Source: Cytophagales bacterium (GTDB lineage: Bacteria; Bacteroidota; Bacteroidia; Cytophagales; Bernardetiaceae). Taken from it: a DNA stretch of 64,000 nt. Under the pieces are notes generated by a model. The model was not told the origin of the DNA. It did no database searches and saw only the letters and a program-made list of their open reading frames with translations. The first letter of the stretch is position 1; each line of letters begins with the position of its first letter. This document shows, one piece after another, positions 52,544-62,205 of the stretch. The stretch lies in NCBI GenBank assembly GCA_004293815.1, contig RDZD01000009.1, positions 107,841-171,840 on the forward strand, given 5' to 3'. The position numbers and the translations under genes are program-made.

Positions 52544-52954
52544 TTAATTATTCTCGGTATAGACTCTGAAGTTATCGAGAATTGCTTGCCAGCCGCTCTT
52601 TTGCATGTCCATTGGATTTTCGTGCTCAGGATCAAACGTTACTATTATTTCGGTTTGATTGTTCGCTTTTTTCAGTTTGACATTTGCAGTTCGTCCACCA
52701 AACTCATACGTAAATTCCTGCCCATCAATAATTTCAGAATAAATTGCTTCAAAATCAAATCCGAAGCTACCATCTTTGGCTTCCATTCTCGCAAAATATC
52801 GTCCACCGACACTCATGTTGTTTTCGGCTTTAGGACAATGCCAAGAAGAATTTGCAAAATTCCAGTTAACAATATGCTCTGGTTGTGTGTAGTAGTCCCA
52901 AACCTTTTTTAAATCTGCATTAATGGTTGCAGCAACCGTGATTTTGTTGTTCAT
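52544..52954 (-). CDS. SRPBCC/AHSA1-family protein
   Basis: A 136-residue START-like fold protein: VAATINADLKKVWDYYTQPEHIVNWNFAN at the N-terminus, VGGRYFARMEAKDGSFGFDFEAIYSEI, and a C-terminal HENPMDMQKSGWQAILDNFRVYTE. The family binds hydrophobic ligands or acts as a chaperone co-factor (AHSA1). The ligand is unknown. It pairs with the DoxX-like gene, an association often seen in Bacteroidota and actinobacteria. Confidence 0.88.
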   Translation of the reverse strand: MNNKITVAATINADLKKVWDYYTQPEHIVNWNFANSSWHCPKAENNMSVGGRYFARMEAKDGSFGFDFEAIYSEIIDGQEFTYEFGGRTANVKLKKANNQTEIIVTFDPEHENPMDMQKSGWQAILDNFRVYTENN

Positions 52955-53394
52955 TGCTACTTTTTTTATGATTAATCATAAGTTATCCAATTGGTTGAAT
53001 GGCATTTTCCATATTTTCGGAATGGCTCTATCAGTTTCTTTGTAATCACGAGGACTGTAGCTCATCTTCTTGGATATGCCATCACGAGAAGAAATATTTC
53101 TTCTTGCTTGCTTATTTACAAAACCAACTAGCTTCAAATTAGTATGCAACTTTTCGGTTTTGCAACTTTTTTTTTGATTTTATGAAAAATTTTAGTTGGG
53201 ATTGTCTATTCCTAGGACATTACTAAAATTGAGCATCGCTTACCTTTTATAACATAACCTAAGCTTACAATCGCAATCTGTTCTTTTTATGTTGTGTATT
53301 TGGTGCAAACACTCAAAAGAAAAATTGAAAAATATCAACCCCAAACAAGACATTATCCGTTAAACATCGAACAAGAAACGAACACTTAAGAATA
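52955..53394. other. Intergenic region between divergent genes
   Basis: About 440 bp between the SRPBCC gene (minus) and the DAHP synthase gene (plus). No ORF looks real and no strong promoter or hairpin is seen. It may carry aromatic-amino-acid regulation of the downstream gene, but nothing supports that. Confidence 0.55.
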
Positions 53395-54516
53395 ATGCAA
53401 GACATAGTCCCGCTCACTTCTTGGCCTGCATATACAGGTCTTCCTTATATCATCGCAGGGCCTTGCAGCGCAGAAACCGAGGAACAGGTGCTTGAAACGT
53501 GTTTGGCCATAGCAGCCAGTCATAAGGTATCGGTTTTACGAGCTGGGGTTTGGAAGCCCCGAACACGCCCTGGCCATTTTGAGGGGATAGGAGAGGCGGC
53601 CTTGCCTTGGCTCAAAAAGGCTAGCCAGCTCACAGGATTGCCCATTACTGTAGAGGTAGCTACTGCTAAACACGTGGAAACCGCCCTCAAGCATGGGGTA
53701 GATATTCTTTGGGTGGGTGCGCGAAGTACCGTGAATCCATTTACGGTACAGGAAATAGCTGAAGCCCTTAGAGGCGTGACTATACCAGTAATGGTCAAAA
53801 ACCCCATAAATCCTGATCTCGCGCTCTGGGTGGGTGCTCTTGAAAGACTTTACAAAAGTGGTTTACGCCAGCTTGCAGCCATTCATAGAGGTTTTTCTGC
53901 CTTAGGTGAACAGAAATATCGCAATCCGCCTCAATGGCAGTTGGCTCTTAACTTCAAAAGCCAACTACCTCAAATTCCTTTGTTTTTTGACCCTAGCCAC
54001 ACCGCAGGCAAACGCGCTTTTATTTATTCGCTTTCACAAAAGGCACTTAATTTGAACTATGACGGCTTAATGATAGAAAGCCACAGAAGTCCAGACGAAG
54101 CCTGGAGTGATGCTGCTCAACAAGTTACGCCTAGAGAATTACAAAATATTTTGCAAAAGCTCTGTATCAGGCAGGAAAGCACGCCAGACAGAGAAGACAG
54201 CTCCTATCTTGAAGAACTGCGCAGCAGAATAGATGCTCTAGATCGAGAAATGATAGAAAGTTTGGCCATGCGAATGAGGCTTGTTGAGGATATAGGATTG
54301 TTCAAGAAGTCTCATAATCTGGCCATTTTCCAGCGTGAACGCTGGACGGAAATTTTTCAGACCCGCCCACAATGGGCTAAAGAACTTGGCCTTGAACAAG
54401 AGATTGTCCAAAAAATTTTCCTGCTCATTCACGAAACCTCTATCAATATTCAAACCGAAACCTTTAAGAAAAACGATACGAGCAACCCTCTACTGCAAAA
54501 AAAAGCCGAAGGCTAA
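53395..54516 (+). CDS. Bifunctional DAHP synthase / chorismate mutase type II
   Basis: 373 residues. The N-terminal domain (about 1-265) is a 3-deoxy-7-phosphoheptulonate synthase that starts aromatic synthesis from erythrose-4-phosphate and PEP: IIAGPCSAETEEQVLE, VLRAGVWKPRTRPGHFEG, VMVKNPINPDLALWVG and FFDPSHTAGKRAFI are the family marks. After a short link, residues about 280-365 are an all-helical AroQ-type chorismate mutase (LEELRSRIDALDREMIESLAMRMRLVEDIG, Lys and Arg for the substrate). The fusion is typical of Bacteroidetes. It is the only aromatic-pathway gene here. Confidence 0.93.
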   Translation: MQDIVPLTSWPAYTGLPYIIAGPCSAETEEQVLETCLAIAASHKVSVLRAGVWKPRTRPGHFEGIGEAALPWLKKASQLTGLPITVEVATAKHVETALKHGVDILWVGARSTVNPFTVQEIAEALRGVTIPVMVKNPINPDLALWVGALERLYKSGLRQLAAIHRGFSALGEQKYRNPPQWQLALNFKSQLPQIPLFFDPSHTAGKRAFIYSLSQKALNLNYDGLMIESHRSPDEAWSDAAQQVTPRELQNILQKLCIRQESTPDREDSSYLEELRSRIDALDREMIESLAMRMRLVEDIGLFKKSHNLAIFQRERWTEIFQTRPQWAKELGLEQEIVQKIFLLIHETSINIQTETFKKNDTSNPLLQKKAEG

Positions 54517-54852
54517 ATCTCTTCTGTTAGCATCAACTTTCTCAGAGTTTTTGCTTTTGATGCAAACTAGACTCAAATGGTTGTACTTTCATTGTTTTTT
54601 ACTCTTTCTGGACACATCACTTTGATTTTAGAACCCAAAAAACAAAATTTCTGAACCCGCTTAAAGATTTTTATGCTATCTGAGGCTCTTGAGCACGCAT
54701 TTGCAAAAAAATAACAATCAAATACTAGGTTTATCGCACAAGTCTCTTTTTTTTGCGTTATAATAAAAAAGTTCAAGCCAAATACTTTGGACGTTTTTTT
54801 GATTGTTTGATAAAAATATTAGCACCAAAACAATAACATTCTAGCAATAAGT
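54517..54852. other. Intergenic region
   Basis: About 335 bp between the DAHP synthase gene and the Ig-like protein gene. A+T-rich, no gene, no clear terminator. A near -7 motif (ATACTTTG, about 54783) may serve the downstream gene. Confidence 0.5.
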
Positions 54853-56028
54853 ATGGTAAAGAAGATACTTTTTTTGAGCATTGTAGGGTTAAGCTTCTTC
54901 TACAAAACACTGGCTCAAGATGTTGGTAAAGTTCAAATTAACAGAGGTAGCAGATATACTCGCACCCACATCGTTACGCTTAACTTGGCAGGCTTCAATG
55001 TGGATAAAATGATGATTAGTAACCACAGCGATTTTAGAGATGCACACTGGCTGTCTTACACACCCAAAATTTATGGGTGGTCTCTCAACAGCACACCTGG
55101 CGAACAAACGGTCTATGTCAAGTTCAAATCTAAAGATATGGGCAAAGTGTCGGATCCTATCAGCGATGCCATCACGCTCGATGCCACAGCACCCACCAAC
55201 GGCAGCATAAAGATTGATGTCCCAGATGGTACACTCAACCAAGTAGATAGCATTCAAACCGTAGATTTGAAGCTAAACTGCACGGATGCAGCTTACATGA
55301 TTTTGAGTAACTCGCGCTCTTTTTTTCGTAAAAGGTGGCAAACATACAAACCAGATTTCAAAGACTGGGTACTGAGCAATAGCGCAGATGGCGAAAAAAT
55401 GATTTTTGCTAAGTATAGAGACAAGGCTGGAAACATTTCTGAGATTGCCATGGATAAAATCATTATTGACACACAGGGGCCTTTCAGAACTAAAATTCTT
55501 ATCAATAACGACGAGGAATTTACGGCAGATAGCACAGGCAAAGTGATTATTACAGCAGTGGGTACAGGAGTAACGCAGATAAAGCTCTCTAATACCAATG
55601 ATTTTTCTTCTACTCAATGGCAGCCTTTCAAGAAGCAAATTCCTTGGCAATTGCCTAAAGGAGATGGTGCTGCTGTGGTTTATGCCATTTTCAAAGATGC
55701 CTCCAACAACCAGTCCAAAGGTATGGATAGCATCATTGTAGACACTACCCCACCACAAAAATGTTCTATTGTTATCAACGAGGGTGATGAGGTGACGCGT
55801 CAACCCGATGGCATTGTAGAGCTTTCACTCAAGGCTTCGGAGGAACATCAAGTACTTATCAGCAACTACAAAGATTTTAGAGGTGCTTATTGGACTTATT
55901 TTGAAGACCTTGTAACAAACTGGCGTTTAGAGCCAGGTATGGGTAAAAGAACGGTTTATATCAAATTTAAAGATGAGGCAGGCAATATATCGCCAGTCTA
56001 TACTGATGATATCCTGCTTCAGAAATAG
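54853..56028 (+). CDS. Secreted protein of four Ig-like repeats
   Basis: 391 residues. The signal peptide is MVKKILFLSIVGLSFFYKTLAQ. The rest is four tandem units of about 90 residues (24-112, 115-207, 210-300, 302-391). Each has an N-terminal INRG/NEGDEVT-like strand, [IV]SN[TSHY].DF[RS]...W..[FY] in the middle, a W.L..G..TVY.KFKD..GN.S C-terminal strand, and D[AT][TQ][AGP]P at the junction. Such repeats form Ig-like beta sandwiches in cell-surface proteins. No catalytic residue is seen. It is likely an outer-surface or periplasmic adhesion or scaffold protein. There is no C-terminal type IX sorting signal that I can see. Confidence 0.82.
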   Translation: MVKKILFLSIVGLSFFYKTLAQDVGKVQINRGSRYTRTHIVTLNLAGFNVDKMMISNHSDFRDAHWLSYTPKIYGWSLNSTPGEQTVYVKFKSKDMGKVSDPISDAITLDATAPTNGSIKIDVPDGTLNQVDSIQTVDLKLNCTDAAYMILSNSRSFFRKRWQTYKPDFKDWVLSNSADGEKMIFAKYRDKAGNISEIAMDKIIIDTQGPFRTKILINNDEEFTADSTGKVIITAVGTGVTQIKLSNTNDFSSTQWQPFKKQIPWQLPKGDGAAVVYAIFKDASNNQSKGMDSIIVDTTPPQKCSIVINEGDEVTRQPDGIVELSLKASEEHQVLISNYKDFRGAYWTYFEDLVTNWRLEPGMGKRTVYIKFKDEAGNISPVYTDDILLQK

Positions 56029-56134
56029 TTCGTTGAAAGACAAGCAATAAAATTGTATTTTTTGTTCTTATAGCAGAACAAAACAGGTTTCTAGTTTGTT
56101 TCTAATTGTGTTTAAACATAGACGTTTCTAACTT

Positions 56135-56926
56135 ATGATAACATTTCGCCTTCTTTTTGTTTTGTTCTGCTTAGTGGGTATCACCTTGCTCTCTTCGTGT
56201 GCCATTGTACGTCCTGGGCAGGTGGGTGTAAAGCAGCGTTTGGGTAGAATCAAAAGCAAACAGGCACTTAAACCAGGTGTTTATGGTATTTGTCCCTTTA
56301 CCACTCGCGTGGTTAAAGTACCGACACGCACCATTAACCTGCCTGTCAATCTGACCGCCCTGCCTTCTAAAGAAGGTGTGAGCATAGATTGTGAATTAGC
56401 AGTGTTGTTTCATATAGAGCCTTCATCAGCCATTAAAATTGTAGAAACAGTTGGTGTACGCTATGGGGAAAGCATCATTTTAAGTAGCTTACGCTCAGCT
56501 GCTGCCGATGTTACTGCTCAGTATTTTGCCAAAGATATGCACACCTTTGAGCGCGAGAATATTGAGAAGGCCATCTCTGAGAAAATGACCTCCATACTTG
56601 GCGATCGGGGTTTTGTGGTAGAAGCCATCTTACTCAAAAGCATTCAACTGCCAGAAAATCTATCAAGAGCTATAGAAAGGAAGCTGCAAGCAGAACAAGA
56701 AGCTCAAACCATGCAATTTGTTTTGCAACGCGAAACCCAAGAAGCCGAAAGGCTACGCATTGAAGCGGAAGGTATCAGAAATGCCAATAAAATCATTGCT
56801 GAAGGTCTTAGCGACTTAATCATTAAGTATAAAAGTTTAGAAGTATTTGAAAAACTCTCTCAATCTGGAAATGCTAAAGTCATTATTACGAATGGGAATG
56901 CGCCCTTTTTGATTGACAATGACTAG
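56135..56926 (+). CDS. SPFH/prohibitin-family lipoprotein
   Basis: 263 residues. A lipoprotein signal ends TLLSSC (C22). After it, VRPGQVGVKQRLGRIKSKQALKPGVYGI starts the SPFH domain (about 25-185), ending with VEAILLKSIQLPENLSRAIERKLQAEQEAQ, and a coiled-coil tail with EAERLRIEAEGI. SPFH proteins form ring-like membrane scaffolds that control proteases. A Cys-anchored version is unusual; most have a membrane helix, and here the hydrophobic N-terminus ends in a lipobox. It follows the Ig-like gene by 106 bp and may share regulation. Confidence 0.85.
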   Translation: MITFRLLFVLFCLVGITLLSSCAIVRPGQVGVKQRLGRIKSKQALKPGVYGICPFTTRVVKVPTRTINLPVNLTALPSKEGVSIDCELAVLFHIEPSSAIKIVETVGVRYGESIILSSLRSAAADVTAQYFAKDMHTFERENIEKAISEKMTSILGDRGFVVEAILLKSIQLPENLSRAIERKLQAEQEAQTMQFVLQRETQEAERLRIEAEGIRNANKIIAEGLSDLIIKYKSLEVFEKLSQSGNAKVIITNGNAPFLIDND

Positions 56927-57276
56927 TAATGATTAAAATCATGAAACATTAAAAACAAAAATCTTACATAAAAGCCACCCAAATGGTAAGCTATTTGTAA
57001 GATTTTTTTGTAGGCATAGTTTTAGATGCGCAACAGGCAAATAATCTGTCAATGGCTTGTTAAAGTTTTTTAACACTTCTTTAGACGATGCTTTTTTGCA
57101 GACTTTGGCAAGTTTTGTGCTATTAATCAATCATGCCAATAAAATTATATGAAAGTTTGGAGCTGCCAAATAATTACACTACGTTTGTTTTTCAAAACCA
57201 AATATTAGAGTAGTATCAAGCAGTCTTTTTGTACAACGTTTTTTTTCTTTATCCAAAATATATTTTGGGAACAGCT
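56927..57276. other. Intergenic region with terminator
   Basis: About 350 bp between the SPFH and LRR genes. It carries a clear terminator (56957-57009) early on. The rest is A+T-rich and gene-free, with no recognisable promoter. Confidence 0.6.
56957..57009 (+). terminator. Terminator of the SPFH gene
   Basis: AAAAATCTTACA (56957-56968) and TGTAAGATTTTT (56996-57007) form a perfect 12-bp stem with a 27-base loop; the T-run continues to 57009. Confidence 0.75.
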
Positions 57277-58125
57277 ATGACTAAGTATTTGCTGCTTTTC
57301 TGCGGTTTGTTGTTTTCTTTTGAGCTTTCCGCACAAGTTCGTTTATTATCTGATGCAGAGCTAGCACAGGCTCACCCTTTTCTTTCCATCGAAGAAGCTC
57401 TTTCGTCCTCAGATACTGTTTTTAAGCTTTATCTTTGGGAAGAAAATCGCACCACACTTTCAACAGAGGTGGCCAAAATAAAAACCATTCAAGAAATTTG
57501 GTTGAATGATAACCCAAGCTTGGATTTAAAAGATGCAATCAATACACTTGTCAAGTTACCTGTATTGCAAACACTTAACCTAAGCGGCAATCAAATCAAA
57601 GTACTACCTGCCGAAATCACTAAGCTTGCTAAGCTTAAAGATTTGGCTTTGAATGGTAACAGCACTTTTATTGATGAAATGGACGCGAGTGGACAGGGCT
57701 TAGATCTCAAAGAGAACTTCAAGCTTTTGGCTCAAAACCCCAAGCTCACAAAAATTAATTTGGCAGACAATAACATTACTTTGATACCCAACGAAATAGC
57801 GGGACTCAAAAACTTGGCAATACTGGATCTTACTAATAATCAGCTTGCCACCCTCCCAGAAGCTATGGGAGAGTTAAGCAATTTAAATGAGTTGGTTCTG
57901 GCTAATAACCCTATAAAAGAGCTTCCAGAGGTTCTGTCAAAGATGAAATCCCTAACCAAGCTAGACCTACGCTCTATCAAGCTTACAAATTTCATGGCTG
58001 ATATGGATAAGATAAAGAAAATGCCAAAATTGAAGGAGCTTTGGATTCCTGATGGTTTAACAGAAGCAGATATAAACGCGCTCAAAAAAGCGATGCCAAA
58101 ACTTGAAATTATCAGCTTTGAATAA
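57277..58125 (+). CDS. Secreted leucine-rich-repeat protein
   Basis: 282 residues, signal peptide MTKYLLLFCGLLFSFELSAQ. About six LRR units of the LxxLxLxxNxI/LxxLP type lie between residues 75 and 265 (for example LPVLQTLNLSGNQIKVLP and LAILDLTNNQLATLP). LRRs make a solenoid for protein binding. I chose ATG 57277, just before the signal; the open frame starts 48 bases upstream. The target is unknown. A terminator follows at 58140. Confidence 0.88.
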   Translation: MTKYLLLFCGLLFSFELSAQVRLLSDAELAQAHPFLSIEEALSSSDTVFKLYLWEENRTTLSTEVAKIKTIQEIWLNDNPSLDLKDAINTLVKLPVLQTLNLSGNQIKVLPAEITKLAKLKDLALNGNSTFIDEMDASGQGLDLKENFKLLAQNPKLTKINLADNNITLIPNEIAGLKNLAILDLTNNQLATLPEAMGELSNLNELVLANNPIKELPEVLSKMKSLTKLDLRSIKLTNFMADMDKIKKMPKLKELWIPDGLTEADINALKKAMPKLEIISFE

Positions 58126-58139
58126 AATTCTGTGTTCAT

Positions 58140-58176
58140 AAAAAAAGGCTTTGGCTTTAAGTCAGAGCCTTTTTTT
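58140..58176 (+). terminator. Terminator of the LRR gene
   Basis: AAAAAAAGGCTTTG (58140-58153) pairs with CAGAGCCTTTTTTT (58163-58176), 13 of 14 positions, 9-base loop, with the T-run in the arm. 14 bp after the stop. Confidence 0.85.
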
Positions 58177-58326
58177 ATGAACAATTTCTAGCTTTGATGC
58201 TCTTTTAGCCAAAGACAATGCTACCACTCCTCCAATACCAGCAGCACTAAAACTGCTTGGCCAAGCAAGCCCCACACAACCCCTATTAATTTGACTCATT
58301 CTTAATCCTAATTTCATTGTGTGTTT

Positions 58327-61300
58327 ATGAAAATTCATTGTGTAAGTTTACTTTTTTTGGTCATGGCTCTGTGCGGACAAGTATCGGCACAGTCCGACGA
58401 CTCCCCTCTATGGCTGCGCTATCCTGCTATTTCTCCCGATGGCAAAACAATTGCCTTTTGTTACAAAGGTGATATTTATACAGTACCAGTGCAAGGCGGT
58501 AAAGCCACTGCTCTCACTTTGCATGAGGCACGAGACTTTAAACCAGTATGGTCGCCTGACAGCAAAACGATTGCTTTTGCGTCAAACCGCTACGGCAATA
58601 ATGATATTTTTACAATTCCTGCCGAAGGAGGCAAGCCCACAAGACGGACCTTTCACTCTGCCAAAGATATCCCAAATGCTTTTACTCCTGACGGCAAGCG
58701 CATTCTCTTTCAAAGCTCAAGGTTTGTAGATGCTAAAAACGTAGCACACCCTGATGGCGGTTATACACAGGTATTTAGCGTGGCACTTGCTGGAGGAACA
58801 GAAAAATTTGAGAATACCAATTCCATGGAGCGTGTGTATCCAGACAAAACGGGTAACCGCTGGCTCTACTTTGATCGCAAGGGCTATGAGGACGAATGGC
58901 GCAAACATCATACCTCATCCGTGACACGTGATTTGTGGCTTTGGACAAAAAATGAAAATAAGTATGCAAAAATTAGCTCATTTGAAGGCGAAGACCGCGA
59001 CCCAGTGTGGAGCCCTGATGAAAAAGAAGTATACTACCTGAGTGAAAAAAGCGGAACATTTAACGTATGGAAGTTCGCCTTAGATAAGCCCAGTGATACT
59101 GAACAAATTACTAAGCACAGCAAGCATCCTGTTCGCTTTTTGAGTATAGCAACTGACGGTACCATCTGCTATAGCTTCAATGGCGAATTGTACACTAAAA
59201 AAATGGGTGCAGAATCCCAAAAATTAAACGTAAGTATCGTCTCTGACGACCGCTACAACGCTTACGATAACGAAATAAACCCTGCTATGGCTTCGGAAAT
59301 GGCTGTTTCAGCATCTGGCAAGGAGATAGCTCTTGTGGTTCGTGGTGAGGTGTTTGTAACTTCTGTTGAGTTTAGCACCACCAAGCGCATTACCAACACA
59401 CCTGAGCAGGAGCGTTCTGTAAGCTTTAGCCCCGATGGCCGCAGCTTATTGTATGCCGCAGAAAGAAATGGAAGCTGGAATTTGTATGAGTCTAAAATTG
59501 TAAATAAAGCCGAGCCTTATTTTTACGCAGCCTCAATCATTGCCGAAACAAGCCTCTTGGATGGTCCAGAAGAAACTTTCCAACCGCGCTACTCGCCTGA
59601 TGGCAAAGAAGTTGCATACTTAGAAGAACGCACCACTATAAAAGTGCTCAATCTAGAGTCTAAGAAAAGCCGTGAAGTTATGGCAGGTACTTATCAGTAC
59701 TCGTATGCCGATGGAGATCAGTTTTTTGACTGGTCGCCTGACAGCAAATGGATCTTGGCTACATTCTTAGATAAATCGCGTTGGCGTTCAGAGATAGGCC
59801 TAATTGATGATGCTGGCGGTAAAAAGCCTATTAACCTCACCTTGAGCGGTTACAACGATGACTACGCTCGTTGGATGATGAATGGAAAAATGATGATCTG
59901 GTTTTCGGATCGTAGAGGTATGCGCTCCCACGGAAGCTGGGGCTCGCAAGGTGACGTATACGGCATGTTCTTTACACAAGCCGCCATGGATACCTTTTTG
60001 ATGAGTAAGGCCGAAGCAGAACTTGCAGCTGAAAGCCAAAAGCTACGCGACGAACAAAAAGCAAAAGAAAGCGCAGACAAAAAAGATGACAAGAAAGACG
60101 ATAAGGCCGTATCTTCCTCTAAAGAAGAGAGCACAAAACCTATAGAAATTGAGCTTGATGGCTTACAAGACCGTATCAAAAGACTTACAATACACTCTTC
60201 CTCGCTCAGCGACGCAATACTGACTCCGTCTGGCGACAAGCTCTACTATTTGAGTGCTTTTGAGAAGGGTTATGACCTCTGGGTACATGAATTCAAAGAA
60301 CAACGAACCCGAATTGTTGCCAAGTTGGAGTCGTATGGTGGGCAATTGGCCATGGATAAAGAGGGCAAATATCTTTTCTTGATGAGCGGCGGCAATATCA
60401 CTCGCATTGACGTGGCTTCTAGCGAGCAGAAACCTGTTATGTACAACGCCCAAATGGAACTTAAGGCGGATGCAGAGAGAGCGTATTTCTTTGAACACAT
60501 GTGGAGACAAGTAGAGAAAAAGTTTTATGTAAAAAATCTGCATGGCGTAGAATGGGATTTTATGAAAAAAGAATATGCTCGCTTTTTGCCGCACATCAAT
60601 AACCAATATGACTTTGCAGAGATGGCAAGCGAGCTACTAGGTGAGCTGAACGCCTCACACACAGGCTGCTTCTATTTTGGTGGCGGTAGTCCAAACGGTG
60701 ACAATACGGCTTCTTTGGGCGCATTCTACGACCATAGCTATAGCGGTAATGGCTTGAAAATAGAAGAAGTTCTAGAAAAAGGTCCGCTTAGCAAAGCAGG
60801 ACTCAACATAACGGCTGGTATGGTGATAGAAAAGATAGATGGAGAAAGTATCAGCCCATCTGTAAATGTATACACGCTTCTCAATCATAAAGCAGACAAA
60901 AAGGTTCTTTTGAGTATTTTTGACCCAAAAACAAACAGCCGTCGTGACGTAAGCATCAAGGCCATTTATGGTTATCAGGAGGGACAATTACTCTATCAGC
61001 GTTGGCTCAAAATTATGAGAAACATGGTAGAAAAACGCTCAAATGGCCGACTGGGCTATGTCCACGTGCAGGGCATGGACGAAGAAAGCTTCCGTCACGT
61101 CTACTCTGAAGTACTTGGCCGTTATACAGACAAAGAAGCACTGATTGTAGATACGCGTTTCAACGGCGGCGGTTGGCTACACGACGACTTGGCTACTTTC
61201 TTGAGCGGCAAACGCTATGCGGAATTGGTGCCACGCGACCAAAAAATTGGCAATGAGCCTGAAGACAAATGGTGTAAACCCTCTCTAGTGCTTATGAGTG

Positions 61301-61593
61301 AAGGAAACTATTCTGATGCACATATTTTCCCTTACGTGTACAAAGAACTCAAAATTGGCAAGTTAGTTGGTATGCCTGTACCTGGAACTGGCACAGCGGT
61401 TTGGTGGGAAACACTCATGAATGGCCAGCTCGTATTTGGCATTCCACAAGTGGGCTTCCGCGGAAACGATGGTAAATGCTTAGAAAATGTGCAACTTGAG
61501 CCAGATGTGAAAGTAGCACAAAGTCCCGATAAAATTGGTCAGGGCATAGATGAGCAAATAGACAAAGCCGTTGATGTTTTATTGAATAAATAA
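58327..61593 (+). CDS. Tricorn-like secreted protease (S41-type)
   Basis: 1088 residues, signal peptide MKIHCVSLLFLVMALCGQVSAQ. Repeated beta-propeller blades with PDGK/SPD motifs (about 25-590, such as AISPDGKTIAF, VWSPDSKTIAF) form the two propellers. A charged linker (K/D/E-rich, about 555-610) precedes the C1 part, a PDZ domain (about 790-880) and the S41 peptidase core: GRLGYVHVQGMD, LIVDTRFNGGGWLHDD and MSEGNYSDAHIFPY, with the Ser in NYSDA as the likely nucleophile. It should degrade peptides or proteins in the periplasm. ATG 58327 is preferred over GTG 58321. The gene ends at a strong terminator. Confidence 0.9.
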   Translation: MKIHCVSLLFLVMALCGQVSAQSDDSPLWLRYPAISPDGKTIAFCYKGDIYTVPVQGGKATALTLHEARDFKPVWSPDSKTIAFASNRYGNNDIFTIPAEGGKPTRRTFHSAKDIPNAFTPDGKRILFQSSRFVDAKNVAHPDGGYTQVFSVALAGGTEKFENTNSMERVYPDKTGNRWLYFDRKGYEDEWRKHHTSSVTRDLWLWTKNENKYAKISSFEGEDRDPVWSPDEKEVYYLSEKSGTFNVWKFALDKPSDTEQITKHSKHPVRFLSIATDGTICYSFNGELYTKKMGAESQKLNVSIVSDDRYNAYDNEINPAMASEMAVSASGKEIALVVRGEVFVTSVEFSTTKRITNTPEQERSVSFSPDGRSLLYAAERNGSWNLYESKIVNKAEPYFYAASIIAETSLLDGPEETFQPRYSPDGKEVAYLEERTTIKVLNLESKKSREVMAGTYQYSYADGDQFFDWSPDSKWILATFLDKSRWRSEIGLIDDAGGKKPINLTLSGYNDDYARWMMNGKMMIWFSDRRGMRSHGSWGSQGDVYGMFFTQAAMDTFLMSKAEAELAAESQKLRDEQKAKESADKKDDKKDDKAVSSSKEESTKPIEIELDGLQDRIKRLTIHSSSLSDAILTPSGDKLYYLSAFEKGYDLWVHEFKEQRTRIVAKLESYGGQLAMDKEGKYLFLMSGGNITRIDVASSEQKPVMYNAQMELKADAERAYFFEHMWRQVEKKFYVKNLHGVEWDFMKKEYARFLPHINNQYDFAEMASELLGELNASHTGCFYFGGGSPNGDNTASLGAFYDHSYSGNGLKIEEVLEKGPLSKAGLNITAGMVIEKIDGESISPSVNVYTLLNHKADKKVLLSIFDPKTNSRRDVSIKAIYGYQEGQLLYQRWLKIMRNMVEKRSNGRLGYVHVQGMDEESFRHVYSEVLGRYTDKEALIVDTRFNGGGWLHDDLATFLSGKRYAELVPRDQKIGNEPEDKWCKPSLVLMSEGNYSDAHIFPYVYKELKIGKLVGMPVPGTGTAVWWETLMNGQLVFGIPQVGFRGNDGKCLENVQLEPDVKVAQSPDKIGQGIDEQIDKAVDVLLNK

Positions 61594-61621
61594 CATCTCC
61601 TTTTTTTGATTGTTGAATTTC

Positions 61622-61668
61622 AAAAAGGTCTTTGCACTCGTCTTTTTAGACTGCAAAGACCTTTTTTT
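61622..61668 (+). terminator. Terminator of the Tricorn-like gene
   Basis: A perfect 15-bp repeat AAAAAGGTCTTTGCA / TGCAAAGACCTTTTT (61622-61636 and 61652-61666) with a 15-base loop and T-run. Confidence 0.9.
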
Positions 61669-61969
61669 ATGGTGCGGATTAAGGTTTATGGACTTGGTAG
61701 TTAGTTGATTCAGAGTCAAAAGTACATTTTACATTCTGTTAAATGACTCATTTAGCCCTGTGAAGCACTGTCCTTACTTTTTACAGAAGTCGTTTTTTAG
61801 TTCTTGTGCATTTTTTATTGAACACATTCCAACCTTCTTACCATACAGTGGGTCATTATTATGAAAGCCTACAGAGGTGGGCCATAAAGCAAGTATATTG
61901 GGTGTATTGTCAAAGACGAGCATTTCATTCCGCCTTGCAACTTACAACAACTCTACTATAATTTAGGCA

Positions 61970-61995
61970 CAAAAGGGCTTGCAAAAGCCCTTTTG
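61970..61995. repeat. GNRA-loop hairpin with no nearby gene end
   Basis: CAAAAGGGCTT / AAGCCCTTTTG with a GCAA loop, a perfect 11-bp stem. It has A/T runs on both arms like a terminator, but lies about 375 bp from the nearest gene end. Confidence 0.7.
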
Positions 61996-62144
61996 ACAGC
62001 TGATTATCTTTTAAACCAAATACAACTCAATACACAAAATAAATCAAATAGGCACTTTCTCATCAGAAATTGTGCATTTAACGACAGTTTTTAGAGTTCA
62101 TGTTTTTTTTATTGGGGGTGAAAATTTTATAGCCATAGTTAGTT

Positions 62145-62189
62145 CTAAAGACAAATAAGGCCGCTTTTAGCGGCCTTATTTGTCTTTAG
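62145..62189. terminator. 21-bp perfect hairpin after lpdA
   Basis: CTAAAGACAAATAAGGCCGCT and its exact inverse AGCGGCCTTATTTGTCTTTAG flank a TTT loop. It lies 16 bp after the lpdA stop and probably terminates lpdA, on the minus strand. The stem is longer than most terminators here. Confidence 0.75.
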
Positions 62190-62205
62190 TCTGTCATCAC
62201 ACTCC

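Larger units (their letters stand above)
61594..62205. other. Long intergenic region with several hairpins
   Basis: About 610 bp between convergent genes (Tricorn-like, plus; lpdA, minus). It has three perfect inverted repeats (61622-61668, 61970-61995, 62145-62189). The middle one has no gene to end. No ORF is convincing. The stretch 61670-61960 might hold an unannotated small RNA, but I see no direct proof. Confidence 0.55.

Noticed and set aside
52450..52635. A 61-residue minus-strand ORF between the DoxX and SRPBCC genes
   Set aside because: Most of it overlaps the SRPBCC gene in another frame and it shows no conserved features.
56939..57130. A 63-residue minus-strand ORF over the SPFH terminator
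   Set aside because: It reads through the terminator stem and has a low-complexity composition.
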